A stretch of 64,000 bases of DNA from Hippophae tibetana. Lineage: Eukaryota > Streptophyta > Magnoliopsida > Rosales > Elaeagnaceae. The translations under genes and the position numbers were made by a program. The stretch is taken from the NCBI GenBank assembly GCA_037013495.1, contig CM072801.1, positions 19,775,001 to 19,839,000 of the forward strand, read 5' to 3'. The notes under the pieces are model-generated. The model saw only the letters and a list, made by a program, of their open reading frames with translations, was not told the DNA's origin and did not search any database. Shown here piece by piece: positions 36,501 to 48,864 of this stretch (position 1 is its first letter; each line of letters starts with the position of its first letter).

Positions 36501-37674
36501 TCAAGAGGAGGTGTTTATGGAGCAACCTCCTGGTTTTGTTGCTCAAGAGGAGTCTAGGCAAGTTTGTCGTCTCCGCAAATCTTTGTATGGTTTGAAACAG
36601 AGTCCTCGTGCTTGGTTTGGAAAATTTAGTCAAGCTATAGAAACGTTTGGTATGATGAAAAGCAAGTCTGACCATTCTGTGTTCTACAAACAATTAGAAC
36701 TAGTATCATTCTTTTAGTTGTGTATGTAGATGACATTGTTATTACTGGAAGTGATACTACGGGAATTTCATCTCTTAAGTCTTTCCTACATACTCAGTTT
36801 CACACGAAGGATTTGGGGATGCTAAAGTATTTCTTAGGTGTTGAAGTCACAAGGAGTAAAATAGGTATCTTTCTATCTCAGAGAAAATATGTCCTGGACT
36901 TATTAACTGAGATAGGAAAATTAGGAGCAAAACCTTGTAGTGCTCCAATGACTCCGAACATCCACCTTACAGAATATGGAGAACTCTTTAAAGATTCTGA
37001 GAGATATCGAAGGATGGTTGGAAAGCTGAATTACCTTACCATGACTCGTCTAGATATTGCATATTCGGTCAGTGTTGTTAGCCAATTTATGTCATCCCCA
37101 ACAGTTCATCATTGGACAACGTTAGAGCAAATTTTGTGTTACTTGAAAGGAGCACCTGGACATGGTATCTTGTATGCAAATCATGGACACACTCATATTG
37201 AATGTTTTTCAGATGCAGATTGGGCAGGTTCCAAAGTGGATAGAAGATCCACATCAGGCTATTGTATTTTCATTGGAGGAAATTTGGTCTCATGGAAAAG
37301 TAAGAAGCAGAATGTTGTGTCACGATCGAGTGCAGAGTCAGAATATAAGGCTATGACACAATCTGCGTCTGAGATAATATGGATATATCAGCTCTTGGAT
37401 GAAGTAGGTCTTAAAAATTCAGTACCAGCGAAATTGTGGTGTGATAACCAAGCTGCTCTTCAAATTGCTTCTAATCCTGTGTTTCATGAGCGAACTAAAC
37501 ACATTGAAATTGATTCATTTTGTTCGCGAGAAAATTTAACAAGGTTTGATTTCTACAGGATATATGAAGACTGGAGAACAACTAGAAGATATCTTCACGA
37601 AAGCTTTAAGTGGGGTTCGGGTTGATTATCTTTGTAACAAATTGGGCATGATTAATATCTATGCTCCAACTTAA
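33598..37674 (+). pseudogene. Copia gag-pol polyprotein, inactivated
   Basis: From ATG 33598: gag with NHKLNGSNYLAWSKTIRIYL; a TAA at 34069-34071; continuing in frame, zinc knuckle CHYCHKPRHTKHDC (about 34360-34401); protease WVIDSGVTDHMTG (about 34609-34647); integrase with the H/C-type zinc region (HCRLGH...CESC), catalytic Asp in HSDVWD and RSDNAKEY and Glu in GVAERKNRH; a TAG at 36238-36240; reverse transcriptase with YVDD at 36723-36734; a frameshift near 36690 just before it; RNase H with DADWAGS and SAESEYKA; a frameshift near 37512; a TAA at 37537-37539; and the normal C-terminus ending at TAA 37674. Such polyproteins copy and integrate the element. Three nonsense codons and two frameshifts rule out function of this copy. 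Confidence 0.95.
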
Positions 37675-37681
37675 GGGGGAG
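37671..37681 (+). other. Polypurine tract of copia element
   Basis: TTAAGGGGGAG directly abuts the 3' LTR start TGTTAAAA at 37682, the expected plus-strand primer position; it overlaps the pol stop codon. Confidence 0.9.
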
Positions 37682-37835
37682 TGTTAAAAATAATTAGTTA
37701 TGTATTAGGTGTCTATCACTAAGTGAATATATTAGTTGTGTATTAGGTGTATGTCACCTAAGATTGTCTCTAACTTTGTATATAAATAGATAGTATCTTT
37801 GAATGAAAATAAGAGAGTGAATTTTGAGTTTTACA
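37682..37835 (+). repeat. 3' LTR of copia element
   Basis: 154 bases, TGTT...TACA, followed by AATTC. Confidence 0.95.
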
Positions 37836-37840
37836 AATTC

Positions 37841-39166
37841 AAATACATAAACCTTCAAAAACCTAATCCCGCATTTGTGCTTACAAATACCCAAAGATCA
37901 CCTATTTACCTACCCTGGCATCTGTAGAAAATCCCATGTTGTCAGTGTGGAGGAAGCAAATGGCCGGAGCTCTGTCCAAAAATTGTTGTTCTTCATCTAT
38001 GCTTCATCTATGACGAATACAAATGATAAATTGCAAGAGAGATTGAGAAAAATAGAGAAAGGAGAGTTGATTTTGAGACAATTTAGGATTTTTTATTTTA
38101 TTTTGTTATTATATATATTTATTTAATTCTTTTTCTTTACTTCATTTACTTTTAAAGATGCATCTTATTTTTATAATTTTTAAAAAATAAATAGATTGTA
38201 GTAGCTATGAATAGTGTTATATAACACTAGTAGGAATGCTTCCACATTTAGGTGTATAGTCAAGATATTGAGTGAGATTAATATAATAAAAAGAGAATTT
38301 GTGAGATTTAATACCTAAGTGGTGTTGAGTATTATAGCTAGGACATAAAGCATTTTCCAGTAGCTATACATCTACAATGACAAATGTTAAAAAGTTACCT
38401 CACAGGCTGTTTTACCAACCTGTTAGTTTTGTGTTTTTTTCTTTACTTTTCTGGCGTGATATGTGATAGGATTAGATCTATTTCTAATCTTATACATGAC
38501 TTCGCACTTTTGAAACAAAAAGTCCAAAATACCCTCAATTTTAATGATTGAAGTTTTTTATCCTCCAATAACATTATATGTCATTCAATAGAAGTCTAAA
38601 ATATCCTCCAAAATTAATCATTATATATATTTATCCTTCAAGAATTTTAACATGTCATTTTATTAATTATAATTAATTATCATGTTTCTATTTGTTTTAC
38701 ATTATATTTAAAACAAATTAAAATAATTATAAAAAAAATTATTTGTTGTAACAAACCAATTGATCATGAAAAGAGTGCAATCATTTGGCATAACTATTGG
38801 CTTTCTTACATCTCTAAAATAATTATTAATTAGTTGTAAAAATCTAATTGATTATGACTATTACCCTCATTTTTTATGTTAGACAATTCTACCCTATTAT
38901 CACATGTCAATTTATTATTAACCACTTTTTCATATTTATTCTTCTAAAATAAAATAAAATGAAAATATTTGCTTGGTTTCCGTTTCATTTATAAAAGAAT
39001 TAATAATTTTGATTATGCATATAAAACTTTAATTGTAATAATTAAAATTACTACTTGATATGTATGCATAAAAGCTTCATTTGCTATTTGCTATTAACTA
39101 AAAATATATCTTATCCTCGTTAGTTATATATGTTTAATAAAAACATTAGAAACTTTTGTCCTAGAG
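37841..39166. other. Intergenic, no gene supported
   Basis: An open frame at 37875-38126 shows no domain. The rest is AT-rich, with short phrases common in plant transposon relics (for example AAAGTCCAAAATACCCTC near 38520) but no definable element. Confidence 0.4.
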
Positions 39167-39476
39167 TCATGTTTGGTTGATAATAGGAATGTAAATGAGA
39201 ATAATTTAAGATTTTTGTATTTGATTTAACTGTTAAACAGAAATAAAATGTAAAGTACTACATTAATAATATAAATTCTTATTCCTCTTACATCCATCAA
39301 GAATATATCAAGAATATGTTAGAATGCTCTATTTTCCTCACATTTGTATAATAATTTATTATTATTTTTCTCATTTAAAAATAAAAAAAATTATTTTCTA
39401 ATATTGCTTCAATTGTATTTATATAACTTTTACTTTTAATATCATTATTTTGATTCCATTGCTAAAACAAACATAA
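39167..39476. mobile_element. MITE with TCATGTTTGG-type ends
   Basis: Left end TCATGTTTGGTTGATAATAG and the complement of the right end (TTATGTTTGTTTTAGCAATG) are imperfect inverted repeats of about 25 bases around a 310-bp AT-rich core. A similar element lies in a kinase intron at 42151-42482. Confidence 0.5.
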
Positions 39477-41628
39477 TAATAGTAATATTGTTTCTATTGA
39501 ATTCAATTCATATTACCATTTTCATTCCTATTACATTTCAATTGTACTAACACTTTTAACATCATTACCATGTCCTAACCTAATTTGTTATTTTCTTTTT
39601 GGTTAAAATTTTCATGTTAATTAAATTAAATAAACATGTAAATCCAATTAGATATACTGTTCAAGTTCCAATTGACACTATTCATGATTATTTATTTATT
39701 CATGGTATTATTTATTTTATGCAAGTAAATGTCGTCATTGAATTAATTTAATAGCTAACCCTAATAAACATGTCTCTACATTATCTAACTTTTTTTCCCT
39801 TCATTATCTTACTTATAGTACTATCCATATTCCCTAATGAAATGTCTATTTTTTTAGTTAAATGTTAATAAATGCAATTAACGGATTCATATAAGGTTAT
39901 AAATGTATCAATAGCAGTCCAGGTTCATGTCTTACTCGACTTTATAAGTTCAAAAGGTGCAAAAAGTTTGGGACCTAATTAGCTTAAGACAACATTTCTA
40001 GATGTTTATCGCAACATTATAACCTTTTAAGTTTTTATATCATTTTAAAGTTGTGATCTATTTAATTTTCCTAATCAAGTAAATACTAATGTTTTCTTTA
40101 TTATATAAAGATTCTTATTTGATTATCCTATTTTTATTATATTTATTCAAATTTTTTGATTTTTAACCAATTATTTGATATTTTATGGGCCTTCTTGTAA
40201 AAGCTTGATGATTCAAAAAATTATGAAAAATGAGAGAATATGATCCTTTACAAATTGTAAGCAAGTTGTAAACTTTGTAATATTAGTGTAAAACAAGGTA
40301 TAATTTATTTGTATCACTAGCTGTTATATTATTAACTTAATGGCCATTAATCTAAGTTCTTATTCCTATGTATAGTGTTGTATATACATTAAAAAAAATA
40401 GAGAATAAAGAGTAAGAATAATACTCCAGTTTATCTCCATCATCTCTCATAATATATTCTTCACAAGTATGATAAGAATTTTCCTGAGAGACTATACGTT
40501 ATGAAATAACTGTGGGAGTTTATTTCCCCTTTGCATAGTCATGCATATTTTGCTTTGGAAATTGCTTTTGATCTTTTACTGCTTTGATTATTCTATTTAT
40601 GAATCCACAACTATTTATGTGAATTAGAAATGCGTTACTAAGCTAAACTTCCATGAAAGTAAAAATCATTTATATTATTTGTGGACACTAATTGTGCTCA
40701 ATCTATATGTGTGCACGTGCAAAGATTAATTTCTAAAATAAAAAAGAAAAATAATGGTCTACTCATATTTCGTACCTTAATAAAATTATTAAAACTAAAA
40801 ACAAGTAGTTTTGTTCAATCATTTTTTTTAAATTACTTGGGCTTTGAGAAAAAGATGGAAAAAAGAATTAAAAGATTCATATAACAAGTACTTTGCATGC
40901 CGGATGCCAACCCAAGTTATTTGTAACTCTTTATTTACGCAACATATCTTATAAAAAAATGAAAAAAAAAATTTGGAGAATATTTTATTCATTTAGAGTT
41001 TTTGCAAAATGCATTTTACCATTTTTTTTAATAAATTCACATATGATTTCTTATGCTAGGTAGATTCTTGGTAACCAATGTAAAAAAGAAAATATATATA
41101 TATCTTTGTAACTAATGAAAATTATGAAAAATAATAATTAAAATGCTATATTAAATTCAGTTCTATTTTTTAGTAATAAATTAGAGAAATATAAATAACT
41201 TAAGAGGAAATGTTCTTTCAAATTATATTTTTTATTCCATTTTTACTTTATCATGTTTACTCACATTACCTATGCAACTAGGTTAATATTCATGCATAAT
41301 CCACGTGCAAAGCACATATATTGTTGCTAGTTAAACTTAAATCATCATCCAGATTATTAGGATACCCGTCAGACAGTTTTATATTCTGATCTCAATCCCT
41401 AAAATCATGGGATTTCTCTCCCTATAATAACCAGTGTAATCCACAAATTAAAATTCAATAAATGCTTATTTTTCAATCTGACATTGTTTTATCTTTTCCC
41501 TTTCAGTTTCGGTTCAATAAGACTGTAGCTGAAGCTTCAGCAAAGTAATAGTAGATAAAAGGGAAAAGATAAAACCAATTAAGGAAAGCTGAAAAGTACC
41601 TGCACATAAATACGGTGGTGGAAGGAAA
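39477..41628. other. Intergenic and 3' flank of kinase gene
   Basis: No gene seen. The last 250 bases probably hold the kinase 3' UTR. A possible Helitron 3' end lies at 41303-41330: a GTGC-AAA-GCAC hairpin followed 11 bases later by CTAG and then T. Confidence 0.4.
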
Positions 41629-44600
41629 TTACTGAGCACCCGGTACATCTCTCATGCTCAAATTCAGACTGTTCCTCATAGTTCTTCTACCAAGCCTTCC
41701 CATTCCTGGATTACCTTTCTGCATCATGGCGGCAAACTCGCCATAGTCTATTCTTCCATCCTACACCCAGAACATTGAAATTGATCAGCATATGATGAAA
41801 AACATGATATCTGACATGGACTCATTTGGAGTGTCAAGTGGGTACTTCATGAAAAATGAATGTCCAATTTGCGTAACTACTTAGATTTAAAGACTCGTTC
41901 AACAATGATGATGACCATGATCATTATCAATGCATTCCCACCTTGCAGAAGTAAACTGTCATTACTACTTAGATTCAGAGAGAGAGAGAGAGAGTTCAGA
42001 ATTGCAATTATACTACATTACTACTCTCAATATACTGCCTCACAAGTAAGTACATCTTTTCCAAGCAAGACAGATTCTCAAATATATATAAAAGCTTGAT
42101 GAAATTCTTATATTAACTACCAGTAGAAACTGATGCTAAAAAAATTTAGGACATGTTGATTGGTAGGAATGGAGTGGAGTGATATGAAAATTTTGGATAT
42201 TTCATTGTATGTTGACATTTAGGAGAAATGAAAAGGAATCTTTTCCGGCACTTGGAGCAAAACTCTTTCCATCCACCAATGAAATACTCAGTAACTTAGA
42301 TTTTTTTTTTTTGCTTAAATGTCTTCTTACCAAAAGTTTTTCTTCATTTCAAAAATTGTATATGTTATTTTCTATTTTAACCCCATTTATACACTCAATT
42401 TATTTCCAATTTCATCCTAATTTTGATTCTATTCAATTCCACTGATATTAACATTCTCAAGCAGTTTCATGAACCAAACATGAACTTAATAAATAAATAA
42501 AGACGTCAATTTTGACTCAAGATTCTCATGACCTCAAGGTCAAAATTTTAACTTACATTATCTTGATCAACTTCTTTGATGATATCTTCGAGAAAGACAT
42601 CAGTCATGTTGTGTTCTGTACAGGCTTGCTGGAGCTCATCAACTGTAATGTAACCACTTCCATCCTTATCAAAATATTGAAATGCTGCAATTAGATGTTC
42701 CTCACGTTCTAATTTGTTAAGATGAACTGTTGCAGCTATGAACTCGCCATAGTCAATAGTCCCACTATTGTCCACATCAGCCTGATAAAAGGGACTATAG
42801 ATCAGATCCTTTAAAGCATGACCAACAGAAGGAATAAGAGAATGAGCATTATCAACACATTACAAAGACAACCACTTCGCTAATTAGGTCATTATTTATC
42901 ATGTGAAAATTACGCTGTATACCAACTTTTTAGTAAAAACAATTATTTTTCCCCTTATATGCCCAATTTTCACCTTTTTTTATAACAAGCAATATTCTAG
43001 TGGTACAGAGTTGTGAAACTGGATATAAAGTGGGCACGTGTAGAAAAAAATAGTGATTTTGCTAGAAAGTGGGTATATAGTCAATGTGATTCATACATTT
43101 ATCACAAATGCCAATCAATTTATCTTGCTATATTGCAGAACAAGGTAAGAGAGTTATATTATGCAAAGAATACTGATCATTACAGAGACATGCTCTGTGC
43201 TGCCTCCGCGAAAAGGAATCTAAAATATATGCATGTCTTCAAACAGAAAACCTACCGCTAACATAAGATCTTGAATCTCTGTATCCTTTAAAGTAGAGCC
43301 ATATCTTCGCAATCCAGCTTTCAGTTCATCAAATGTAATTGCACCACTATTATCTGTGTCCATTGCCTTGAACATTTCCCTAAGACCAGCAATTTCCTCC
43401 TCAGAAAGGCTTTCCGCAATCACCTGATTACACAAAAAATAAAACTATGCCTCAGAAAAAGTTAATAGTGTTTGGACTTGGACCTGAAAAAGGAGCATCA
43501 CAAAAGTAAGCTTCAAAAATCAACATCCATCCAAACATAATGCACCAGGAATACAATAAAACATGTATAACATTATCACATCACATTATATATTGAAAAA
43601 GAGAGCATAAAGAGATTGATATTCATTCCAGGGTAAACTCTATACAAAACAGTAACAAAATTGCAACCCTTTATTAGTATTAAAGAATCATTCAAAACAA
43701 GCAGAAAAGCTTTTCATTAAATGCTAATAGTAACATGGCCGAGGGCCTTAACTGGGAGACATAATATCTCAGGATGAGTTCTCTATGTTCAAGTGAACTT
43801 ACGCGTAGTGCCATCTTCTTTAACTTATTCATGGCAGAGAACTGTTTCAGACGAGAAAGTACAGCAGGATCTAGGGCTCTATCAGGAGCAACTCCATTTT
43901 CACAAATCCAAGGGTGACCTAAATAAATGATGATATATAACTTCAATTAGAGCTTGGTTTTATATACAACAAATAAATGCAAACTCAAACTACAATGATG
44001 GTCAGTTTCAGCACAATTGATTATTGATCTTGCAACTTAAACCCCCCAAAAAGATTCTTTGAATAAACTTCAAACAAAAAGTAAAGCATGGAATGCTATA
44101 TATTTCTTCATTCTTCAAACTGATTTTTCCTTTAGATACATGACTCAAATAGTGGTTTTACTAGCTTTACTTCCACGGCTTAGAACATAATTTACATTTG
44201 AAAGTGCAGACTATTAAAGACATGCCTATTTTGGTGCCTTAACAGCTGTATATATCAAGAAAATTGACCTTCTAAATAGCATTCATGTAGTTTTAAAAGC
44301 TTAGCCTGCAACAAAAAAAGACATACAACCCTCTAGGAGGGGAAGTTTATAAAATACATCAATGTCAACAAAACAGATGTAAAAGAATCTTCCCAATACC
44401 ATCCTATGCATTGGATTGTTCAAAATATCATGAAGATGACTGGAGAAGTGGAGAGAAATGAAACACACATAAAACTTGATGAGCAGTCAGACGTTCTGAT
44501 GGTTGGGAACAGAGCATCTTCCGAATCAGGTCTTTTGCGCTATCAGAAATCAAGGGCCACGGTTCTGAATCAAAATCAATATGTCCTTTCAACACTGCAT

Positions 44601-46272
44601 CAAATATGCCCTGCTGTGTCTCTGAATTTCAGGTAGATAAACTTCAGTTCAGTATTACATAAATTTGAAAAAATCTTTCTGCTTTAGCAACAAAAGAAAT
44701 AAAAAATACCTGCCCAAAATGGCGGCACACCACTTAGTAATATATAAAGTATGACACCTGCAGTCCAAACATCTGCCTCTGGTCCATAACTCTTAAGAAG
44801 TACCTCAGGAGCAACATAATATGGACTTCCAACCACATCCTTGAAAATCTGACCTGGGAAGCCAAAATTAAAGTTAAAGAACACGCAATCCAACACCAAA
44901 AATTTACTGATTACAGAATAATAATTTTCCAATCAATATCATCATGAGTCCATTTGGAACTGCTTCTCAATTTGATTGATAGAGCTTTCAAATGGAACAA
45001 AGTAGTGTTTGACAATTTTCAAGAGAAGTGTTTTCAAAATTTTGATGAACACTATTAGTGCTTTTAGGAAAAGTAGTTATTTCTTAATTTTGAGAGAAGT
45101 AGTTTTGGATGCATGCTCCCTTTCTAAAATAACTATTAATGTGCCACTCCAAACCACTTCTAACAATTTATGCAAAACACTTCAATACTTCTCTTGAAAC
45201 AACTTCAACTGCACTACTATTTAAAACCATTTCTCAAAGAAGCACAACCAAATGGGTTCTTTATTAGAACTTAGTACTCAAGCCTAACGCAATGATTCTT
45301 AAAAAAAAAGGAAAATAATTCATGTGTTAGGAGCATGGATTGAGGAACTTAAATGTACGGCAGAAATAAATAGTGATCCATCAACTTACATTTAATGTAA
45401 AATGTACCATAAATGCAAGTAAAAAATTTAGAAATGGGAGAGAAAAAGTTACTTAATATGCTCTAATGATTTCTGCTAAACACTACAGATTCAAAAAAGA
45501 AATATTAAACTGCTTCTTTACCAGGTTTAAAAAATACAGAAAGACCAAAATCAATTGCTTTGAGAGAAAAATCATCATCCTTGTTAACCAACAAGAAGTT
45601 TTCAGGCTTAAGATCCCTATGCATAACCCCAAGTGAATGACAAGCCTCAACAACACCCACAATAATCTTCGTCAACTCAGCTGCCTTCCTCTCGCTGTAG
45701 TGTCCCCTATGAATGATCCGGTCAAATAACTCGCCCCCATTACAAAGCTCCATAACAATATGAACATAGCGTGCATCCTCATAAGCACCTTTGATTGTCA
45801 CAACATTCTTGTGACCAGCTAAATGGTGCATTATCTGAATCTCTCTTCTCACGTCCTCCACATCTTCTTTGGAGATGAGTTTCCTCTTGGAGATAGATTT
45901 ACATGCATACTCAATGCCAGTAGAATTCTCAATGCATAAATAAGTAGTCCCAAATTGTCCTTGTCCTAATTTACGACCCAACAAGTAAAGATCACGAATG
46001 TTAGGAGTTTTATGGCCCAATACATAATAGGTCTGGTTATCAATGCCTTTCCTCATGATGTTATAATCTTTCTTGGTGGAACTAATAGTGGGTGTTATAT
46101 TATCGTTTTTGTTAGTATCTGGGGCAATTGATTGGTGTTGTGAGTTCAAGCTAGTTGTGGAATGGTCAGAAACAGAACGATCACAAGGAGTGTTTCCTTT
46201 CAATTGATTCTCGGGCTTTTCGTAGCCCTGCAATTTTTTTCTTCCAAAAGATCCACGGCATATGTTGCCCAT
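41629..46272 (-). CDS. CPK: Calcium-dependent protein kinase, CPK5/6/26 type, 562 aa
   Basis: Seven coding exons on the minus strand: 46272-45522, 44853-44710, 44621-44469, 43918-43803, 43423-43256, 42781-42557, 41760-41629. All introns are GT/AG with consistent phases; the sum is 1689 nt. The start is set by MGNICRGSF: Gly2 for myristoylation and Cys5 for palmitoylation, so plasma-membrane tethering is expected. After a variable Ser/Asn-rich region (to about 90) comes the Ser/Thr kinase domain (about 97-355) with GQGQFG (103-108), ATP-binding Lys125, HRD (218-220), DFG (241-243) and GSPYYVAPE. The autoinhibitory junction ([16 protein letters not shown]) spans about 365-390, then four EF-hands with loops DTDNSG, DVDNSG, DKDGSG and DQDNDG. 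Ca2+ binding releases the kinase. CPK5/6-type kinases act in immune and ABA signalling (family knowledge). All key residues are present; it looks functional. Confidence 0.96.
42151..42482. mobile_element. MITE in last kinase intron
   Basis: ACATGTTGATTGGTAGGAAT at the left and the complement of the right end (TCATGTTTGGTTCATGAAAC) are imperfect inverted repeats; the ends resemble the element at 39167-39476. Lies wholly in the intron 41761-42556. Confidence 0.5.
44949..45256. mobile_element. Fold-back MITE in first kinase intron
   Basis: TCCATTTGGAACTGCTTCTC at the left and the complement of the right end (CCCATTTGGTTGTGCTTCTT) are inverted repeats, and inner segments (AGAGAAGTGTTTT and AAAACACTTC...CTTCTCTTG) pair as well, so most of the 308 bases can fold back. 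Lies wholly within the intron 44854-45521. Confidence 0.6.
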
Positions 46273-46960
46273 GAAACAATCACAATTCCGCTCAGACTCC
46301 TTAACAGCTTTTTCCTCATTCAACTGTTACTCATCAATACAATACTGCAATTTTTTACATGATATACACAACAAACATGATTAAAATATTAAAATTTCGA
46401 TCAAACCATATAAAGAAAAGAGAGCGAAATTCATAATAACATACAAAATAATTATATCGGCATTTTCTTTTTCCCTTAAACAGATAAAAATCCTAGAAAC
46501 TTCCATTCCAAGTAGAAGAAAAAGAGTAGCGAATTATTCAATTATAATTTTCCATCCATCCAAGCTAAAAGTAAATAGTCCACCCGATATATCTAGCTTT
46601 TACACATCCAATTACACATCCCTTTTCTTTTCTTTTCTTTTCTAAATCAAACAATCAGAAGTAAATATAGTTCTCAATATCACGAATAGTCAATCAATTG
46701 ATTCTCGTTAAGAAAGCTTTCAAACACAAATTACAATATAATAAACAAAAATATTAAGATCTAAAACAAACCCAGATGAATATAAAGAAGAAATTTTGAA
46801 GAGATGTAGAGTCAATACCAGTTTGGGAACTGAAAGAGGAGAGTGATGAACAACTAAAAGCGAGATTGATGGTGGTGAAGATTGTATTTTGATATCAGAA
46901 AATTAATCCAAGTAGAGGATAATAGATTGAACTTTAGAAGCTACTCAATAGAAAATTATA
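46273..46960 (-). promoter_or_regulatory. 5' flank of kinase gene; possible uORF
   Basis: Probable 5' UTR and promoter. An upstream ATG at 46319-46317 is out of frame and opens a 39-codon reading frame ending in TGA at 46202-46200, overlapping the kinase start by 73 bases. Whether it is in the mRNA depends on where transcription starts and on any leader intron. A GA-rich run on the minus strand (46622-46642) lies in the flank. Confidence 0.4.
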
Positions 46961-48380
46961 ATCCAAAAAATTTACTAAATTATTATAGAGAAGAAGTGGG
47001 GATGGGTTCCTTTGTTGTTATTTTAGGATGTTATCGCTGAGAAATATCGAAAGATAGGTGAGTGCTGACCAGCTAAATTTTCACTTTATTATTTATTGTT
47101 TATTATTTATTATTTATTATTTATTACCTAGGGAGGTAGATGCCTTTTTATAAGAAGGCTGTGAGATGTCATGATTTTTACTATAATTAATTTTATAATA
47201 TTTCAAAGAATAAATTAATAATTTACTATTAAACTTAAAAAAATTATATAAATATTTCATTTAACATTATTTTTTTATTAATATTATAAATCTATTATTT
47301 TTATAGCTGATTGTAATTAAAGTTTTTTATAAATATTACAAATCTCTTATTATTATAATATGAGTTGAATATAGATTTATTATGAAAATAATATATTTAT
47401 AACATTAATAAAAAATTTATAATAGATTTATATATTATTATATATTTTTATGGTAAATTTATCATAAAATAATATATTTATAATATTAATAAAAATTTAA
47501 TGATAAATTAATAATAATTTAAAGTGAAATAATAAATTTTTACAAATAAATCTATTGAATGTTGCATTCAAATAGTTTTCTCACATTTCAAATGAATATT
47601 TCAAGTACAACACTGATACAACATTATAATACCAATTAACAAATAAAATTATAACATTAAGTTAAGGAATAACTTTTAACTTTACTATACTATACTTTAA
47701 TTTCTTTTCTTTTTTTTAAGAATTGATCCTTATTTTTTATTTTATTAAATTTAATTTAAAACAATTAAATATATTAAAATTAAAAGTCTCAATTACAAAT
47801 ATTTTTATTAGGTCCTTTGAAACAATAAAAATACCCTATAAGTTTTAAAAAAATAACAACTATATCTCTTTTTGTCAATATTTTTAATTATTTAAGAAAC
47901 ATATTTATAATAAAATCTATAAAAATTTAAAAATTTAAAAATAGATATTATAATAAAATAATAATAGAAAATGTATAATTGTTTATTTTTCAAACTTAAA
48001 GTATATTTCTATAATAATTTTCCTAAATTGAAAATTTAAAGTACTAAGTTATAATGAAAATTTCAAAATGTTTATGACTATTATAATAAAATTTTAGTTT
48101 AATTTTTAAATTTGTATATTTTTTAAATTTAAAAACTTAAGGGATTAAATATTGTTTAAAGAAAAGTTAGGTAGCAAAAAATGTATAAGCAAAAGATTAA
48201 ATGGATAAAAGTTAAGGATAATAAAAATTATTGTGCTTTATTATTATTATTTAAAACAATGATCTTATATGAAAACTAAGTTACACAACATAAATAAATA
48301 TAATAAATATTTTTTATGTAAAGTGATATTAAAATTTACTGTAAATACAAACACTATAAATTAAAAACGAATACAATATG
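46961..48380. other. AT-rich intergenic, no gene seen
   Basis: Includes a (TTTATTA)n microsatellite at 47085-47127. No open frame of note. Confidence 0.5.
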
Positions 48381-48381
48381 C

Positions 48382-48642
48382 TTAAAAATAAATTATGTGA
48401 CACAATCCAATATATTTATTAAATAAAGTAATACAAGATCTTAACTTTTTAAGTTTCATGACTTCAGCATAATATCCTTCTCCTACAGAGAGAGTGAAAA
48501 GCTTTGAGACTCTTCTTTTCCAAATCGCTTGTTCTTCGTAGTCTCTTTCCTGTTCCCTTTTTTTAATTGTTTGTTTTCCATATCCTCTTTCTTCTATTCT
48601 CCTTCTATTAATGATTTGTTTCGAAGCATTTCTTTTTCTCAT
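48382..48642 (-). other. Open frame with three degenerate basic repeats, doubtful
   Basis: A minus-strand frame contains about three imperfect repeats of 13-15 residues (KQIINRRRIEERGYG, KQTIKKREQERDYE, EQAIWKRRVSK), mirrored by imperfect DNA repeats of about 42 bases. No homology recognised and no flanking exons seen; it may simply be a diverged minisatellite. Confidence 0.25.
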
Positions 48643-48864
48643 CCGTTTAAACCTTTCAGCTTCTCAAGTCATTGCTTGTGCTTTTATCTAGTTACAAGTA
48701 ATAACTTATCTTCATTCCTTTTAATTATAAATTATCTATATATTAAAATGTACTATTTGAATAGTGAATTATATCGTTTTTTTTTAAATCATAGATTTTT
48801 TCAAATTTATACAAATAAGCACAACCTTATCGTATTTATATTAAGATTTAAAAAATCCTCTAAA

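Larger units (their letters stand above)
32835..37835 (+). mobile_element. Complete Ty1/copia retrotransposon, 5001 bp
   Basis: Bounded by two 154-bp LTRs (32835-32988; 37682-37835), flanked by the target duplication AATTC (32830-32834; 37836-37840). It has a degenerate tRNA-Met primer site (32989-33000), a GC-rich leader, one gag-pol frame in the copia order gag, protease, integrase, reverse transcriptase, RNase H, and a polypurine tract. Short LTRs and total length fit small plant copia lineages. Nonsense and frameshift changes make it non-autonomous. Confidence 0.95.

Noticed and set aside
45520-46323. Extended kinase N-terminus starting upstream of MGN
   Set aside because: The apparent start at 46323 is TTG, not ATG; the first in-frame ATG is 46272 and gives the conserved acylation motif.
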